From: Candidatus Krumholzibacteriota bacterium | Lineage (GTDB): Bacteria; Krumholzibacteriota; Krumholzibacteriia; JAJRXK01 | DNA length: 64,000 nucleotides | Direction: 5' to 3' | NCBI GenBank assembly: GCA_024276305.1 | Contig: JAJRXK010000062.1 | Location: 1 to 64,000 of the forward strand | Part shown: positions 25,557 through 34,820 of the stretch, one piece after another | Numbering within the stretch: the stretch's first letter is position 1 | How the letters are laid out: every line of letters begins with the position of its first letter | Notes under the pieces: generated by a model | Database searches by the model: none | The model's input: only the letters and a program-made list of their open reading frames with translations | What the model was told of the DNA's origin: nothing | Position numbers and translations under genes: made by a program

Positions 25557-26975
25557 ATGATCACCGCGGCCAGGGGGCTGCGAATCGCGGTCGGCGTGGG
25601 ATTGGGGTTGGCTCTGGTCCTCTTCCTCCAGCTTCGAGGTGGCCAGGTCCAGCCCGTCACCGCTCACTACCGAGTGCAGATCGAGAGTCCGGAAGAGGGC
25701 ATCGTGCACGTCCGACTGGACCTGGAGGGGCACGAGGCCTCGCGTCTCTTCTTGGGATTCTCGGCCAATGCCGTCGCGAAGTCGGCGCCGGTCAGCAAGT
25801 TTCGAGTCCGCCGGGCCGTTGACGCGCAGGGACGAGAGCTGGCCATCAGCCGGGACCGAGGACGGTGGGTGATCGAGCGATCGAAGGGAGCCATCACCGT
25901 CGAATACGAGACTCACCTCCTGGGCCAACGTGACTCCGACTACGCTCGCGAGGTCCTGAGCCGTCTCGACGCAGAGGGCGGACGCCTGCTGGGCAGCGAC
26001 ATCTTTCTCTTCCCGGTGGGCCGGTCGGTCACGGACCTGAAGGTGACCTTCGAATTGCCGCCGGGATGGGCTCTCTTCCATCCCTTCCAGACCGCGGACT
26101 TCGAGGCCGCGCCCCCCACGGTGCGATCTCTCTACAACAGCGCGATCGCGGTGGGACCCTACCGCAGCACCCGGCGTCAGATCGAAGGCATCGACGTCGT
26201 ACTCGCAGTACAGGGGCGTTTCGCCTTCGGCGACGACGATCTGACCGAAGTGATCAGCGAGGTCGTGTCCCAACAGATTCGACGCTTCGGGATGCCCAAG
26301 CGATCCCGATACGTCTTCGTGGTCAACGAACACCCCGACCAGAAGGATCCCGATCTGCTCCACTACTTCGGGCTGCACTTCGACGGCAGCATGGTGGTGC
26401 TCATCGACCCCCGCACGGACCGCAGGCGGCTCCGCCGCGAGCCCGCCTCCCTCTGCGCGCACGAGTTCTTCCACAATTGGCTGGGAGAACTGGTGCGGCA
26501 GAAGGGCTACGAGATGAACTGGTTCGTCGAGGGCGTCACCACCTGGTACGCCTACCAGTCGCTCATCGCCACCCGCATGCTCGACCGCGGATCCTTCGCC
26601 CAGGAAGTGCGAAAACGCTACCGCCGAATCGCTCCTCGGTTGGACAGCAACGAACGCATCAGCGTCGCCTCCGCGGGGCAGCAGGTCCTCCAGGACCCCT
26701 CGACCACCCAAATGCTCTACAGTGGCGGCCTCTTCGTCGCGATCGCGCTGGACGAGGCCATCCGTCGTAGCAGCGGGGGCCAGGAATCCCTCGAAGACCT
26801 CCTGGCCATGCTCTTCGAAGAGGCCCGACGAGATGCCGACGGGGTGTTCACGCGGGACGCACTCGAGGCCGCGCTGGGAAAGCTGACCGGACAGGACTGG
26901 AGGACCTGGCTCGAAGCCTACGCCTATGGCGAGGATCCCCTCGATTTTCCGGATTTCGTGACCGGGGCCCGCTGA
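25557..26975 (+). CDS. M61-family metallopeptidase, membrane-anchored
   Basis: The 472-aa product has an N-terminal hydrophobic anchor or signal (IAVGVGLGLALVLFLQL) and an M61/M1-type gluzincin fold. The zinc motif is HEFFHNW (302-306), with the third ligand Glu325 in WFVEGVTTWYA, the 18-residue spacing typical of the clan. The beta-sandwich N-terminal domain of M61 is recognisable (VHVRLDLEGHEASRLFLGFS). The C-terminal PDZ domain found in many M61 glycyl aminopeptidases is missing, so this is a minimal form. Peptidase activity outside the cytoplasmic membrane is inferred; the substrate is unknown. Confidence 0.85.
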   Translation: MITAARGLRIAVGVGLGLALVLFLQLRGGQVQPVTAHYRVQIESPEEGIVHVRLDLEGHEASRLFLGFSANAVAKSAPVSKFRVRRAVDAQGRELAISRDRGRWVIERSKGAITVEYETHLLGQRDSDYAREVLSRLDAEGGRLLGSDIFLFPVGRSVTDLKVTFELPPGWALFHPFQTADFEAAPPTVRSLYNSAIAVGPYRSTRRQIEGIDVVLAVQGRFAFGDDDLTEVISEVVSQQIRRFGMPKRSRYVFVVNEHPDQKDPDLLHYFGLHFDGSMVVLIDPRTDRRRLRREPASLCAHEFFHNWLGELVRQKGYEMNWFVEGVTTWYAYQSLIATRMLDRGSFAQEVRKRYRRIAPRLDSNERISVASAGQQVLQDPSTTQMLYSGGLFVAIALDEAIRRSSGGQESLEDLLAMLFEEARRDADGVFTRDALEAALGKLTGQDWRTWLEAYAYGEDPLDFPDFVTGAR

Positions 26976-26990
26976 ATCCGAACCCTCGCT

Positions 26991-27281
26991 TCAGTTCCTC
27001 GCCTCTTCGGTGTCGATGTCGAAGATCGTCTCCAGATCGAAATTGCTGTGGACGCGGAATGCGACCAAGGTTTCGCTGGAAGTGATGCCATCCACTTCGA
27101 GGATGGAACGCGTGACGAGGTCGGCCATGGCCTCGTTCGATGGGACGCGCAAGAGGGCGATGAGATCGTACTTGCCGGCCACCGAGTAGACCTCCGTCAC
27201 TCCGGAGATATCCACGAGCAATTCCGCCACTTCGTTGACGGCATCTCTCTCGGTGTTGATCAGCACCAGGGCAGTGACCAT
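26991..27281 (-). CDS. Stand-alone Lrp/AsnC ligand-binding (RAM) domain protein
   Basis: This 96-aa protein starts MVTALVLINTERDAVNEVAE and consists only of the alpha/beta RAM domain of Lrp/AsnC regulators, with GVTEVYSVAGKYDLIALLRV and SSETLVAFRV. It lacks the DNA-binding HTH. Such stand-alone RAM proteins form dimers or octamers, bind amino acids and modulate other proteins. AAGGAG lies 7 bases ahead of the ATG. It follows the aldo/keto reductase by 14 bases on the same strand and is probably cotranscribed with it. The ligand is unknown. Confidence 0.9.
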   Translation of the reverse strand: MVTALVLINTERDAVNEVAELLVDISGVTEVYSVAGKYDLIALLRVPSNEAMADLVTRSILEVDGITSSETLVAFRVHSNFDLETIFDIDTEEARN

Positions 27282-27295
27282 GGCGAATCTCCTTC

Positions 27296-28327
27296 TCAAT
27301 CCAGATCGTCGATACGCCGGGCGAGGTAAGCGCTCTGCATGAACTCGAGGTAGTTCTCCGCACCCGCGGACAGCGATTCGAGGCGTTCGAGCTGCTCGTC
27401 TTCGAATTCGACCTCGAGGGCGCTGAAGCAGTCCTCGAGTTGGCCCAGATCGCGCGGACCGATGATGGCGGCACAGACCGTCGGTTGCTCGAGGACCCAA
27501 CCCAAGCTCACCGCGGCGGCCGAACGACCGATCTCTTCGGCCACTTCTTTCACTCCGTCGACGATATCGAAGCAGTGCTCGGTGAAGTAGCGCTGCTTCC
27601 ACTTGGCCATCACGTCGTCTTCGTGCAGGTCATTGAGGCGAGACCCCTTCGGACCCGCGGCCCGCTGTCGATCGTACTTCCCGGCGAGGATGCCGAAGGC
27701 CAGCGGACTCCACGCCAGGATTCCCACGTCGAGAGCATCCGCGGCGGGCATCACTTCGACCTCGATGTCCCGGCACAGAAGGTTGTACTGCGGTTGCACC
27801 GTGACCATCGTCTCGAGGCCCAGAGCCCGGCCTCGCTCCACCGCCTGGGTGAGTTGCCAACCCGTGTAGTTGCAGCACCCAACATAGTGCACCAGACCCT
27901 CGCGGACGAAGTCCGAAAGGGTCCTCAGGGTCTCTTCCACCGGAGTCAGGGGATCGTGAATGTGGAGCTGGTAGAGATCGATCCAATCGGTCTGGAGCCG
28001 CTCGAGACTGGCCTCGAGCTGCGCACGAAGGTTTCGCCGAGTATTGCCCGTGCAGTTGGTGTCACCGCCCAAGGGGAAATAACCCTTGGTGGCCAGAACC
28101 ACATCCGGTCGGCGGCCTCGGAGAGCCCGCCCGAGAATCTCTTCGCTCACTCCCCCCGAGTAGACATTGGCAGTGTCGACGAAGTTGCCGCCGAGCTCGA
28201 GGTAGCGGTCGAGAATGGCGACCGAAGTCGCTTCGTCGCAGCCCCAACTGCCGTTGCCGAAATTCATGGTGCCCAAACAGAGGGGGCTGACTTTCACTCC
28301 TGTACGGCCCAGCAGGCGGTAGTGCAT
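27296..28327 (-). CDS. Aldo/keto reductase
   Basis: This NADPH-dependent oxidoreductase has a (beta/alpha)8 fold and is cytoplasmic. The 343-aa product begins MHYRLLGRTGVKVSPLCLG. The catalytic tetrad is visible as Asp and Tyr in NFVDTANVYSGG, Lys in VLATKGYFPLG and His in LYQLHIHDP. The cofactor region includes SLGWVLEQP and CAAIIGPRDLGQLED. It resembles the AKR11/12 (YajO/YhdN-like) groups. GGAG lies 6 bases upstream of the ATG at 28327. The physiological substrate cannot be inferred. Confidence 0.93.
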   Translation of the reverse strand: MHYRLLGRTGVKVSPLCLGTMNFGNGSWGCDEATSVAILDRYLELGGNFVDTANVYSGGVSEEILGRALRGRRPDVVLATKGYFPLGGDTNCTGNTRRNLRAQLEASLERLQTDWIDLYQLHIHDPLTPVEETLRTLSDFVREGLVHYVGCCNYTGWQLTQAVERGRALGLETMVTVQPQYNLLCRDIEVEVMPAADALDVGILAWSPLAFGILAGKYDRQRAAGPKGSRLNDLHEDDVMAKWKQRYFTEHCFDIVDGVKEVAEEIGRSAAAVSLGWVLEQPTVCAAIIGPRDLGQLEDCFSALEVEFEDEQLERLESLSAGAENYLEFMQSAYLARRIDDLD

Positions 28328-28474
28328 GTGCCGCTCCGATCTCCTCGAGGCTCTGATCTGCGTCGGTCGATGGTAGACCTCAGCGCGAGGCCGGTCCACC
28401 CGAAGCTTGGCTTCGAGGCCACCACCCGAGGAGCCGGATTCGCGGCCCCCTCCCGAAGAAGGGACGGGGGGCGA

Positions 28475-30742
28475 TCAGCGGCCCACCGTCGATCGGCTGG
28501 GTCCCGCCTCCTCGAGGGCATCGAGGACGAGTTTCTGAGTGATGAGCTCGGGCAGGACGATGGGGGCGTCGAGTCGGCCGGCCGGGAACACCGCGTAGAA
28601 TGGCACCCCACTGCGCCCGAACTTGCGAAGGACCTTGGTGATCTCTTCGTCGCGGTTGGTCCAGTCTCCCTGGAGGGTGACCACCTGGAGCTCGTCGAGC
28701 TTCTGCTCGACGACCTCGGTGCGGAGCACCGTGGCCTCGTTCACTTTGCAGGTCGTGCACCAGGCCGCAGTGAAATCGAGGAATACGGTGCGGCCCGCCG
28801 CCACTTCCCTCTCCAGGGTGGCCACCGAGAACGGCTCCCACCGCCCTTCGCTCCGCTGCGACGCGGAGGCAGCGGACACCACTGCCTCCGATGACAAGGG
28901 CTCCCGCAGGAATTGCCACCAACCACCGCCCACCAGGGCGACCATCAAGGACCAGATCAAGGCCCTCCGTCCCCGGGAGGCTCCGAGCCCCAAGAAGGCC
29001 CCGTAGAGCCACAACGCGGCCGCCAGCACCACGAGGAAGGCCATGGTGGCAATCACTCCGTCCGCGCCGATTTGCTGGCCGAGCACCCAGAGCAACCACA
29101 CCAGGGTCGCCATGAGCAAGAAGCCCATGCCCTGTTTGAAGCGGTCCATCCAGGCCCCCGGCTTGGGCACGAAACGCAACCACGCCGGATTCGAACTGAG
29201 CACTACATAGGGCAAGGACAGTCCCACCCCGATGGTGAGAAAGATCGCCAGGATGGCCGCCGACGACTGGGTGAATGCGAATCCCAAGGCGGTCCCCAGG
29301 AAGGGAGCGGTGCAGGGAGTCGCCAAGGCCGTGGCCAGAATCCCGTTGAGAAAACTCTCCGCGTAGGCCCCCGCGTGACCCGTGCCGGTGGAGAGGTTCA
29401 GGGGCAGGATGATCTCGTAGACTCCGAAGAGACTGAGGCCGAAGGCGAAGACCACCGCCGCCATCGCCACCACGAAGACCGGGTTCTGGAACTGAAAGCC
29501 CCAACCGAGTTGGTCGCCGGCCGCCTGCAGACCGATGACCACCAGACCCAGGGCCAGAAAAGAGGCCAATACCCCCAGGGCAAAGGTCAACCCCAGGCGC
29601 AACTGCACCCCACGATCCTCCTGCGAATGGTTCACGAAACCCATGACCTTCAGCGAGAGCACCGGCAATACGCAGGGCATGACATTCAGGATGAGCCCTC
29701 CCACCAGGGCCAGAAACAGATAGTAGATCAGGCTGCGATGCGGAGTCTCCTGCCCCTCGAAGGACTGGTCGAAGAGCCCCCCCCCACCCAAGAGCTTCGC
29801 AAAAACCTCCGCGTTCTGGGGCACGATGGCTTCCTTCGCCGCGGCCACCGGTACCGGGAGACTCACCCCCACATAATAGCTTCGGCTCCCGACCTCGAGC
29901 TGGAGAACTCCACCCCAATCCAGAGTCTCACCCGGCACCGCGGTGGCTTCGAGCTCGAAGGGGAAGTGCACCCAGAGCCGGTCCTCCCACAGCTTCACGG
30001 CCTCCCGGTGGGGGAAGAGAGAATCCTGCTCGTAGGGAAACCACGTCCACTTCACCGATGCCGGATCGCCGAGGCCAGCAACCTCCACCGCGCCGTGCGC
30101 GATCTGTCCTGGAGGCACGACACTCAGGTCCCGCAGCGCCCGCACCTGGAATGCGTCGAACTCTTCTGAGGGAGTCGGCCACCGCATGCGCGCGGCAGAA
30201 AGAAGAGTGTTGTCCCTCTCGGAGGGGTTCGGGACCGAGGACCCCACCTCCAAGCTCAGAGAGACCTCCGCGTCGCCCGGAATACAGAGCTCCTTGCACA
30301 TGAGCCAGTTCACCGCCGCGTCGATGCGATGCTCGCCCCGGGGCGCAGAGCTGGGGACTCGGATCTCCGCCATCAAGACCACGTCGCCCTCGTAACCGTA
30401 GGTGACGAGATCTCCCACCTCCACCTGCCGCTCGGGAGTGGGCCAATGCAATTCGCCCACCTCCCACCCCTCCGGGAGAGTCCATTCGACTTCGGTGGGC
30501 AAACCGGAGTCTCCGCCATTGCGCCAGTAAGTGTGCCAGCCCTCGTCCTGATGGAGGTGCACGCCCACCCAGAAGGTCTCGCCGGGAGCTACGGAAAGGC
30601 GGTCGGAAATCAATCGCGCCTGGACCGCGTCGGTCCGGACGCCCTCGTCGTCGAGGCCCAGATCCGGGGGGCCAGCGCTCACCGCAGTGGCAACGGCGAC
30701 TCCAGCCAGAGCGAGAAGAAGAAGGAGCGATGATGTCTTCAT
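28475..30742 (-). CDS. dsbD: DsbD-family thiol:disulfide interchange protein
   Basis: DsbD carries reducing power from cytoplasmic thioredoxin across the inner membrane to periplasmic thiol proteins. The 755-aa product has a signal peptide (SSLLLLLALAGVAVATAVSA). An N-terminal alpha-like domain carries the cysteines of MCKELCIPGDAEVS. The CcdA-type membrane domain has 8 hydrophobic segments and the two core cysteine motifs LNVMPCVLPVLSLK and LATPCTAPFLG. A C-terminal thioredoxin-like domain carries FTAAWCTTCKVNEA. The N-terminal domain and overall size resemble the ScsB subgroup. AGGA lies 7 bases ahead of the ATG. It lies between SLC13 and the aldo/keto reductase, all leftward. Confidence 0.93.
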   Translation of the reverse strand: MKTSSLLLLLALAGVAVATAVSAGPPDLGLDDEGVRTDAVQARLISDRLSVAPGETFWVGVHLHQDEGWHTYWRNGGDSGLPTEVEWTLPEGWEVGELHWPTPERQVEVGDLVTYGYEGDVVLMAEIRVPSSAPRGEHRIDAAVNWLMCKELCIPGDAEVSLSLEVGSSVPNPSERDNTLLSAARMRWPTPSEEFDAFQVRALRDLSVVPPGQIAHGAVEVAGLGDPASVKWTWFPYEQDSLFPHREAVKLWEDRLWVHFPFELEATAVPGETLDWGGVLQLEVGSRSYYVGVSLPVPVAAAKEAIVPQNAEVFAKLLGGGGLFDQSFEGQETPHRSLIYYLFLALVGGLILNVMPCVLPVLSLKVMGFVNHSQEDRGVQLRLGLTFALGVLASFLALGLVVIGLQAAGDQLGWGFQFQNPVFVVAMAAVVFAFGLSLFGVYEIILPLNLSTGTGHAGAYAESFLNGILATALATPCTAPFLGTALGFAFTQSSAAILAIFLTIGVGLSLPYVVLSSNPAWLRFVPKPGAWMDRFKQGMGFLLMATLVWLLWVLGQQIGADGVIATMAFLVVLAAALWLYGAFLGLGASRGRRALIWSLMVALVGGGWWQFLREPLSSEAVVSAASASQRSEGRWEPFSVATLEREVAAGRTVFLDFTAAWCTTCKVNEATVLRTEVVEQKLDELQVVTLQGDWTNRDEEITKVLRKFGRSGVPFYAVFPAGRLDAPIVLPELITQKLVLDALEEAGPSRSTVGR

Positions 30743-30883
30743 GATCCAGTCCTGGGATCGAGATCGCGGCCCGGGGACGACTGTCTTCGATGTCGAGTCG
30801 AAGCACCCCCGAATCAGTCTACGCATGGTCGACTCTACGCCCACGTCGCAAGAGTGTGAACTCTAGCTCGCCCGTCCCCGGAC

Positions 30884-32656
30884 CTAGAGGGGCCAGAAAT
30901 GGAGGATCAGAGGAAGCGCCACCAGGATCACCAATACCGAGAGGGGAGCCCCCACACGGAGGTAATCCGTGAATCGATAGCCTCCGGGGCCCAGGACCAA
31001 GGTATTGCACTGGTGTCCGATCGGGGTCAGAAAACAGCTCGACGCCCCCACCGAAACCGCCATGAGGAAGGTGTCCGGGGACCGCCCCAAATCCACCGCC
31101 AGAGTATAGGCAATGGGAGCCATCATCACGACCGTGGCCGCGTTGTTCACCACGTTGGAGAGCAGCATGGTCACCACCAGGAGAGCTCCGACGATCGACC
31201 ACGCGGGCCAACCCTGGGTACCCGCAATCACCGAGCGGGCCAGCGTCTCCGCACCTCCACTGTGCTCGAGGGCTGCTCCCATACAAATGGTCGACCCGAG
31301 CAGGATGACCACCGGCCAATCCACGGCGTGAATGGCCTGCCGAGTGTTGAGCACGCTGGTCAGGACCAGCAACAACGCGGCCGCGAGGAAGGTGATCCCC
31401 AGGGGGAATAGGCCCAACGCCACCAACGTCACCGCGGAACCGAAGATGAACAGAGTTACCAGGAGCCGACTGATCGAGGGCGTCGGGTGATCCTCGTCCC
31501 CCAAGCGGTAGCACTTGAATTGGTGAAGAATGTCGGAGAAGGCCTCTTGGCGCACCTGAATCACCAACACGTCGCCGGCGCGGAATCGAACGTCGGGAAT
31601 CCTTCGCATGATCCGCGCACCCTGCCGGGAGATCGCCAGCAGATTCACCCCGAAGCGCCAACGCATCCTCAATCCGGCCGCACTTCTCCCGATCAGCGGA
31701 GACCGCGGAGCGATCACGATCTCGCGCAGTACCACGTCTCGAGTCTCGAACTGCTCCGGCCGCACCCCCCCCGCAGAGGTGACATCGCGCAAGTCGGTGC
31801 GGTGGAGAAGCTCCTGCAAGGCACCGCCGTCGGCTTCCACCAAGAGGACGTCCCCGTCCAGAATCGGCTCTTCGGCCAGTGGAGCCACCATCCGGTTCTC
31901 CTCTCGCGCGATCCCCACGACATTCACATCGAGGTCGAGCTCCGAGAAATCCCGAAGCGTTCGGCCACTCAACTCGCTTCCGACGGGAACCTCGAGTTCG
32001 GAAAAATATCGGTCCATTCCCAGGAGCCGCTCGGTCACCAATGAACCTCGGCGGGGGGGCAGAAGACGCCATCCGATGGTGGACAAGAAGATCCAACCCA
32101 CCACCGCGACTCCGATGCCCACCGGCGAAAAATCCAGCAGCGCGTAGGCCTCACCCAGGTGCTCCTGGCGAAACGACGACACCAAGATGTTGGGAGGAGT
32201 GCCGATCAGGGTGATCAATCCCCCGAGCAGAGACGCGAAGGCCAAAGGCATGAGCAGCGCCGAAGCCAGACGATGGGTCGCCCTGGACATGTGAACCGCG
32301 ACGGGAAGAAAGACGGCCAGTGCCCCCGTGTTGTTCATCACCGCCGAGAAGAACATCACGGTTCCATTGATCGCGAAGGTCTGGGCCAGAACTCCCCGCG
32401 ACTTCAGCAGCAGGGCGGCAAATGGCTCGGTGGCTCCCGCCAGGCGCACCGCGCGGCCCACCACCATCACCGCCACCACCGAGAGCACCGCGTCGTTGGC
32501 GAATCCACGGAAGACCGTGGCCGAAGGCAACTGTCCACCGAAAACCAGGACCATCGTGGCCACGAGACCGACCACGTCGTAGCGAACCCTCCCGCTCATG
32601 AAGAGGGCGAAGGCGATCCCGACCACCGCGAATACGAATCCCTGTCCGAGTTCCAA
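30884..32656 (-). CDS. SLC13-type anion:Na+ symporter with two central RCK_C/TrkA_C domains
   Basis: The 590-aa integral membrane protein has about 11-12 hydrophobic segments split by a soluble insert of about 190 residues. The insert contains two TrkA_C-like domains (about 205-385), as in CitT/SAC1-type putative sulfate or dicarboxylate permeases. Conserved SLC13 features are MNNTGALAVFLPVAVHMSR, LITLIGTPPNILVSS, LLSNVVNNAATVVMMAPIAY and TPIGHQCNTLVLGPGGY, the SNT-like substrate and Na+ sites. The anion is not determined by sequence; sulfate is a reasonable guess because a sulfotransferase lies 5 kb away. It is divergent from the glycosyltransferase-TPR gene. Confidence 0.92.
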   Translation of the reverse strand: MELGQGFVFAVVGIAFALFMSGRVRYDVVGLVATMVLVFGGQLPSATVFRGFANDAVLSVVAVMVVGRAVRLAGATEPFAALLLKSRGVLAQTFAINGTVMFFSAVMNNTGALAVFLPVAVHMSRATHRLASALLMPLAFASLLGGLITLIGTPPNILVSSFRQEHLGEAYALLDFSPVGIGVAVVGWIFLSTIGWRLLPPRRGSLVTERLLGMDRYFSELEVPVGSELSGRTLRDFSELDLDVNVVGIAREENRMVAPLAEEPILDGDVLLVEADGGALQELLHRTDLRDVTSAGGVRPEQFETRDVVLREIVIAPRSPLIGRSAAGLRMRWRFGVNLLAISRQGARIMRRIPDVRFRAGDVLVIQVRQEAFSDILHQFKCYRLGDEDHPTPSISRLLVTLFIFGSAVTLVALGLFPLGITFLAAALLLVLTSVLNTRQAIHAVDWPVVILLGSTICMGAALEHSGGAETLARSVIAGTQGWPAWSIVGALLVVTMLLSNVVNNAATVVMMAPIAYTLAVDLGRSPDTFLMAVSVGASSCFLTPIGHQCNTLVLGPGGYRFTDYLRVGAPLSVLVILVALPLILHFWPL

Positions 32657-32850
32657 TCCGCCTCCCTTCGCGTCAAACCCGATCCCGAGAAGTCCAGCCT
32701 AACCTCTGCGCCAGCGGCCTCCAACCCCGGAAGCGATCCATGGAATGAATATTGTACCGTCCTGGCCACAGACGGCGGAGGCGGTCGAATCGTCCCCAAA
32801 ACCGGACGAGTTCGTGGCATGCCGTCCAGACTTCGACCAGGGAGCCAGCG

Positions 32851-34743
32851 ATGGGCAGATCCAGAGAGCGCAGAACCGAAGAACCCGCCAGCGGATCGAG
32901 CGAGGCGCGGTGGGCAGGTCACGAGAAGCTCCGGATTCTCGTCGGGCCTTACATTCTGGAGGAGCACTGCGCCTACATGGCCCACGCCTTCGACGACTTC
33001 GACATCCTCACTTTCGGACTCTACGAAGGCGCAGACATCCGCCTCGAAGGGCTCTACACCCTCGAGACTCTGCTCGACGCCCTGCCCGAGGGGTGGGCCC
33101 CGGACCTGATGCTCCTGTGGCGTCCAGAGTACACCACCATGCCAGTCGGAATCGAAGGGGCGGACTTTCCGGTGGCCATGCTCATCAGCGACTGGTATGT
33201 GGCCTTCACTCCGTGCATGGAAGTCGCCCGATTCGTCAATGCAGTGGTGACCGGGAGCCGGGGCCATCGGGTCTACCGAGCCGCCGGCTTCGATCACATT
33301 CTGAACATGCCCATGTTGGGGTACCAACGCGGCTTCGACGGGGCCTACGTCAGCGGAGTCCGAGACATCGACGTGCTCTGCGCGGGCAATCCGAATTGGA
33401 ATGTGCACCGGGAACGGGAGCGCGTGGTGCACACCCTCCTGTCGCTTCCTCCGGAGGTCCGCTTCTTCCACAGTCCGATGGTCTCTCGGGAGGACTACAA
33501 TCGCCTCCTCGGTCGCACCAAGATCTTCGTGAATCAAACTGTCATCGGCGAAATCAACATGAAGTGCTATGAGGTGCCCGCCGCAGGGGCCTGCCTCTTC
33601 GTCGAAGAGGACAATCTCGACATCCGCAACTACCTCGTGCCCGACGAGTCGGTAGTGCTCTTCCGCCGCGACAATCTCAACGAACGCATCCTCTACTACC
33701 TGCGTCACGAGGAGGAACGGCGAGCGATTGCCGCGGCGGGCCACGAAGCCATGCATGAGCGCAGCTACCGGGCCAACATGTTCGACATCGTCGAGAAGCT
33801 TCGACAGATCGGCCGTGATCGACTCCTGTCCATGGGACGAGAGATCTTGCGGGCCGAGCCCAGGATTCGGGCGGCCCACTACCTCGGATATGCAGCCCGA
33901 TTCACCGGATTCGGCCTCGACGATGCTCTGGCCCTGGCCCACCAACTCCCCGATGAAATCGGGAGCGGAAAGGCGTTGCTCCAGGGAACCCTTCAATTCA
34001 CGGCCCGGTCCGCGCCCTACGACACCCGGACCGGCCACCCCTGGCGGGGAATGTGGTCGTTGCAGGAGATCCTCGACTACTTGCGCTCAGCTTGGCAGAG
34101 CTGCGAAGACGATCTCTGCCTCAATCTGGCCTGGGCCCAGATCGTCAGTGGAGTCGGGAGCGCGGAGGAAATCTCCGCCGCCTTCGACCGACTGCTCCGC
34201 CAGCTCGAATCCGGCTGCCGAATTCCACTCGGCGGAACCCATCTCTATACCCTGCCTCAGGCCCAGCGCTTTCCCTTCGAGCGCCGAGCCTGGGAGCAGG
34301 TGGAACGGGGAGTCCCGCCCGACGGAGTCCTCCGCGAGATGCTCCTGGAATTCGCCTACGACCTCCTGGCCCGGCATCAGGCCAAACAGGGCAACCGCCG
34401 GGAAGCGGTCCAATCGCTGCGCGAGGCCGTGGCCGCCAATCCCACCAGCCAACTCACCCGGCCCAAGCTGGTCGAAGAACTCATCGCAGTCGGTGAGTAC
34501 GAGGAGGCCCTGAGCGTGGGCCGCGCTCACCTCGAACAGGCCCCCCTGGACGTGGCGATCAGAGTGCGGCTCCTGGAGAGCGAGGTCCGGCGGGGCGACG
34601 TGGAGTCGGCCCGCCAACTACTCCGTGAGGCCCGGCGCATCGCCGAGGTCTTCTGCGAGAAGGAGCTCCAGGCTCGTCTGAGCACGATCGACCGAAAACT
34701 CTCCGAGGCGGGGATGGCCGCGGCCCAAGCGCAGCCGGCCTGA
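32851..34743 (+). CDS. CgeB-like glycosyltransferase fused to a helical/TPR C-terminal domain
   Basis: Residues about 25-310 of this 630-aa protein look like a GT-B glycosyltransferase of the CgeB/Glyco_trans_1_2 type: LRILVGPYILEEHCAYMAHA, VFVNQT-like IFVNQTVIGEINMKCYEVPA, AGACLFVEEDN and the RSYRANMFDIVEKL tail. Residues about 320-620 are helical with TPR-like units near the end (LLARHQAKQGNRREAVQSLR, LVEELIAVGEYEEALSVGRA). No signal peptide. GGGAG lies 7 bases ahead of the ATG at 32851. The acceptor and sugar are unknown. TPR-linked transferases often modify proteins such as flagellin or surface proteins, but that is only analogy. Confidence 0.82.
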   Translation: MGRSRERRTEEPASGSSEARWAGHEKLRILVGPYILEEHCAYMAHAFDDFDILTFGLYEGADIRLEGLYTLETLLDALPEGWAPDLMLLWRPEYTTMPVGIEGADFPVAMLISDWYVAFTPCMEVARFVNAVVTGSRGHRVYRAAGFDHILNMPMLGYQRGFDGAYVSGVRDIDVLCAGNPNWNVHRERERVVHTLLSLPPEVRFFHSPMVSREDYNRLLGRTKIFVNQTVIGEINMKCYEVPAAGACLFVEEDNLDIRNYLVPDESVVLFRRDNLNERILYYLRHEEERRAIAAAGHEAMHERSYRANMFDIVEKLRQIGRDRLLSMGREILRAEPRIRAAHYLGYAARFTGFGLDDALALAHQLPDEIGSGKALLQGTLQFTARSAPYDTRTGHPWRGMWSLQEILDYLRSAWQSCEDDLCLNLAWAQIVSGVGSAEEISAAFDRLLRQLESGCRIPLGGTHLYTLPQAQRFPFERRAWEQVERGVPPDGVLREMLLEFAYDLLARHQAKQGNRREAVQSLREAVAANPTSQLTRPKLVEELIAVGEYEEALSVGRAHLEQAPLDVAIRVRLLESEVRRGDVESARQLLREARRIAEVFCEKELQARLSTIDRKLSEAGMAAAQAQPA

Positions 34744-34762
34744 AACGAGAGCGGCTACCCCC

Positions 34763-34791
34763 TTGCCCCGCGTCCGCGCCCCCCCTACACT
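34763..34791 (+). promoter_or_regulatory. Putative sigma-70 promoter ahead of the zincin-metG genes
   Basis: TTGCCC (34763-34768) and TACACT (34786-34791) are separated by exactly 17 bases, 30 bases before the ATG at 34821. Both hexamers match four of six consensus positions. Activity is inferred. Confidence 0.5.
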
Positions 34792-34820
34792 CCGAGCACC
34801 TCAACAAGGAGTGTCGCCGG

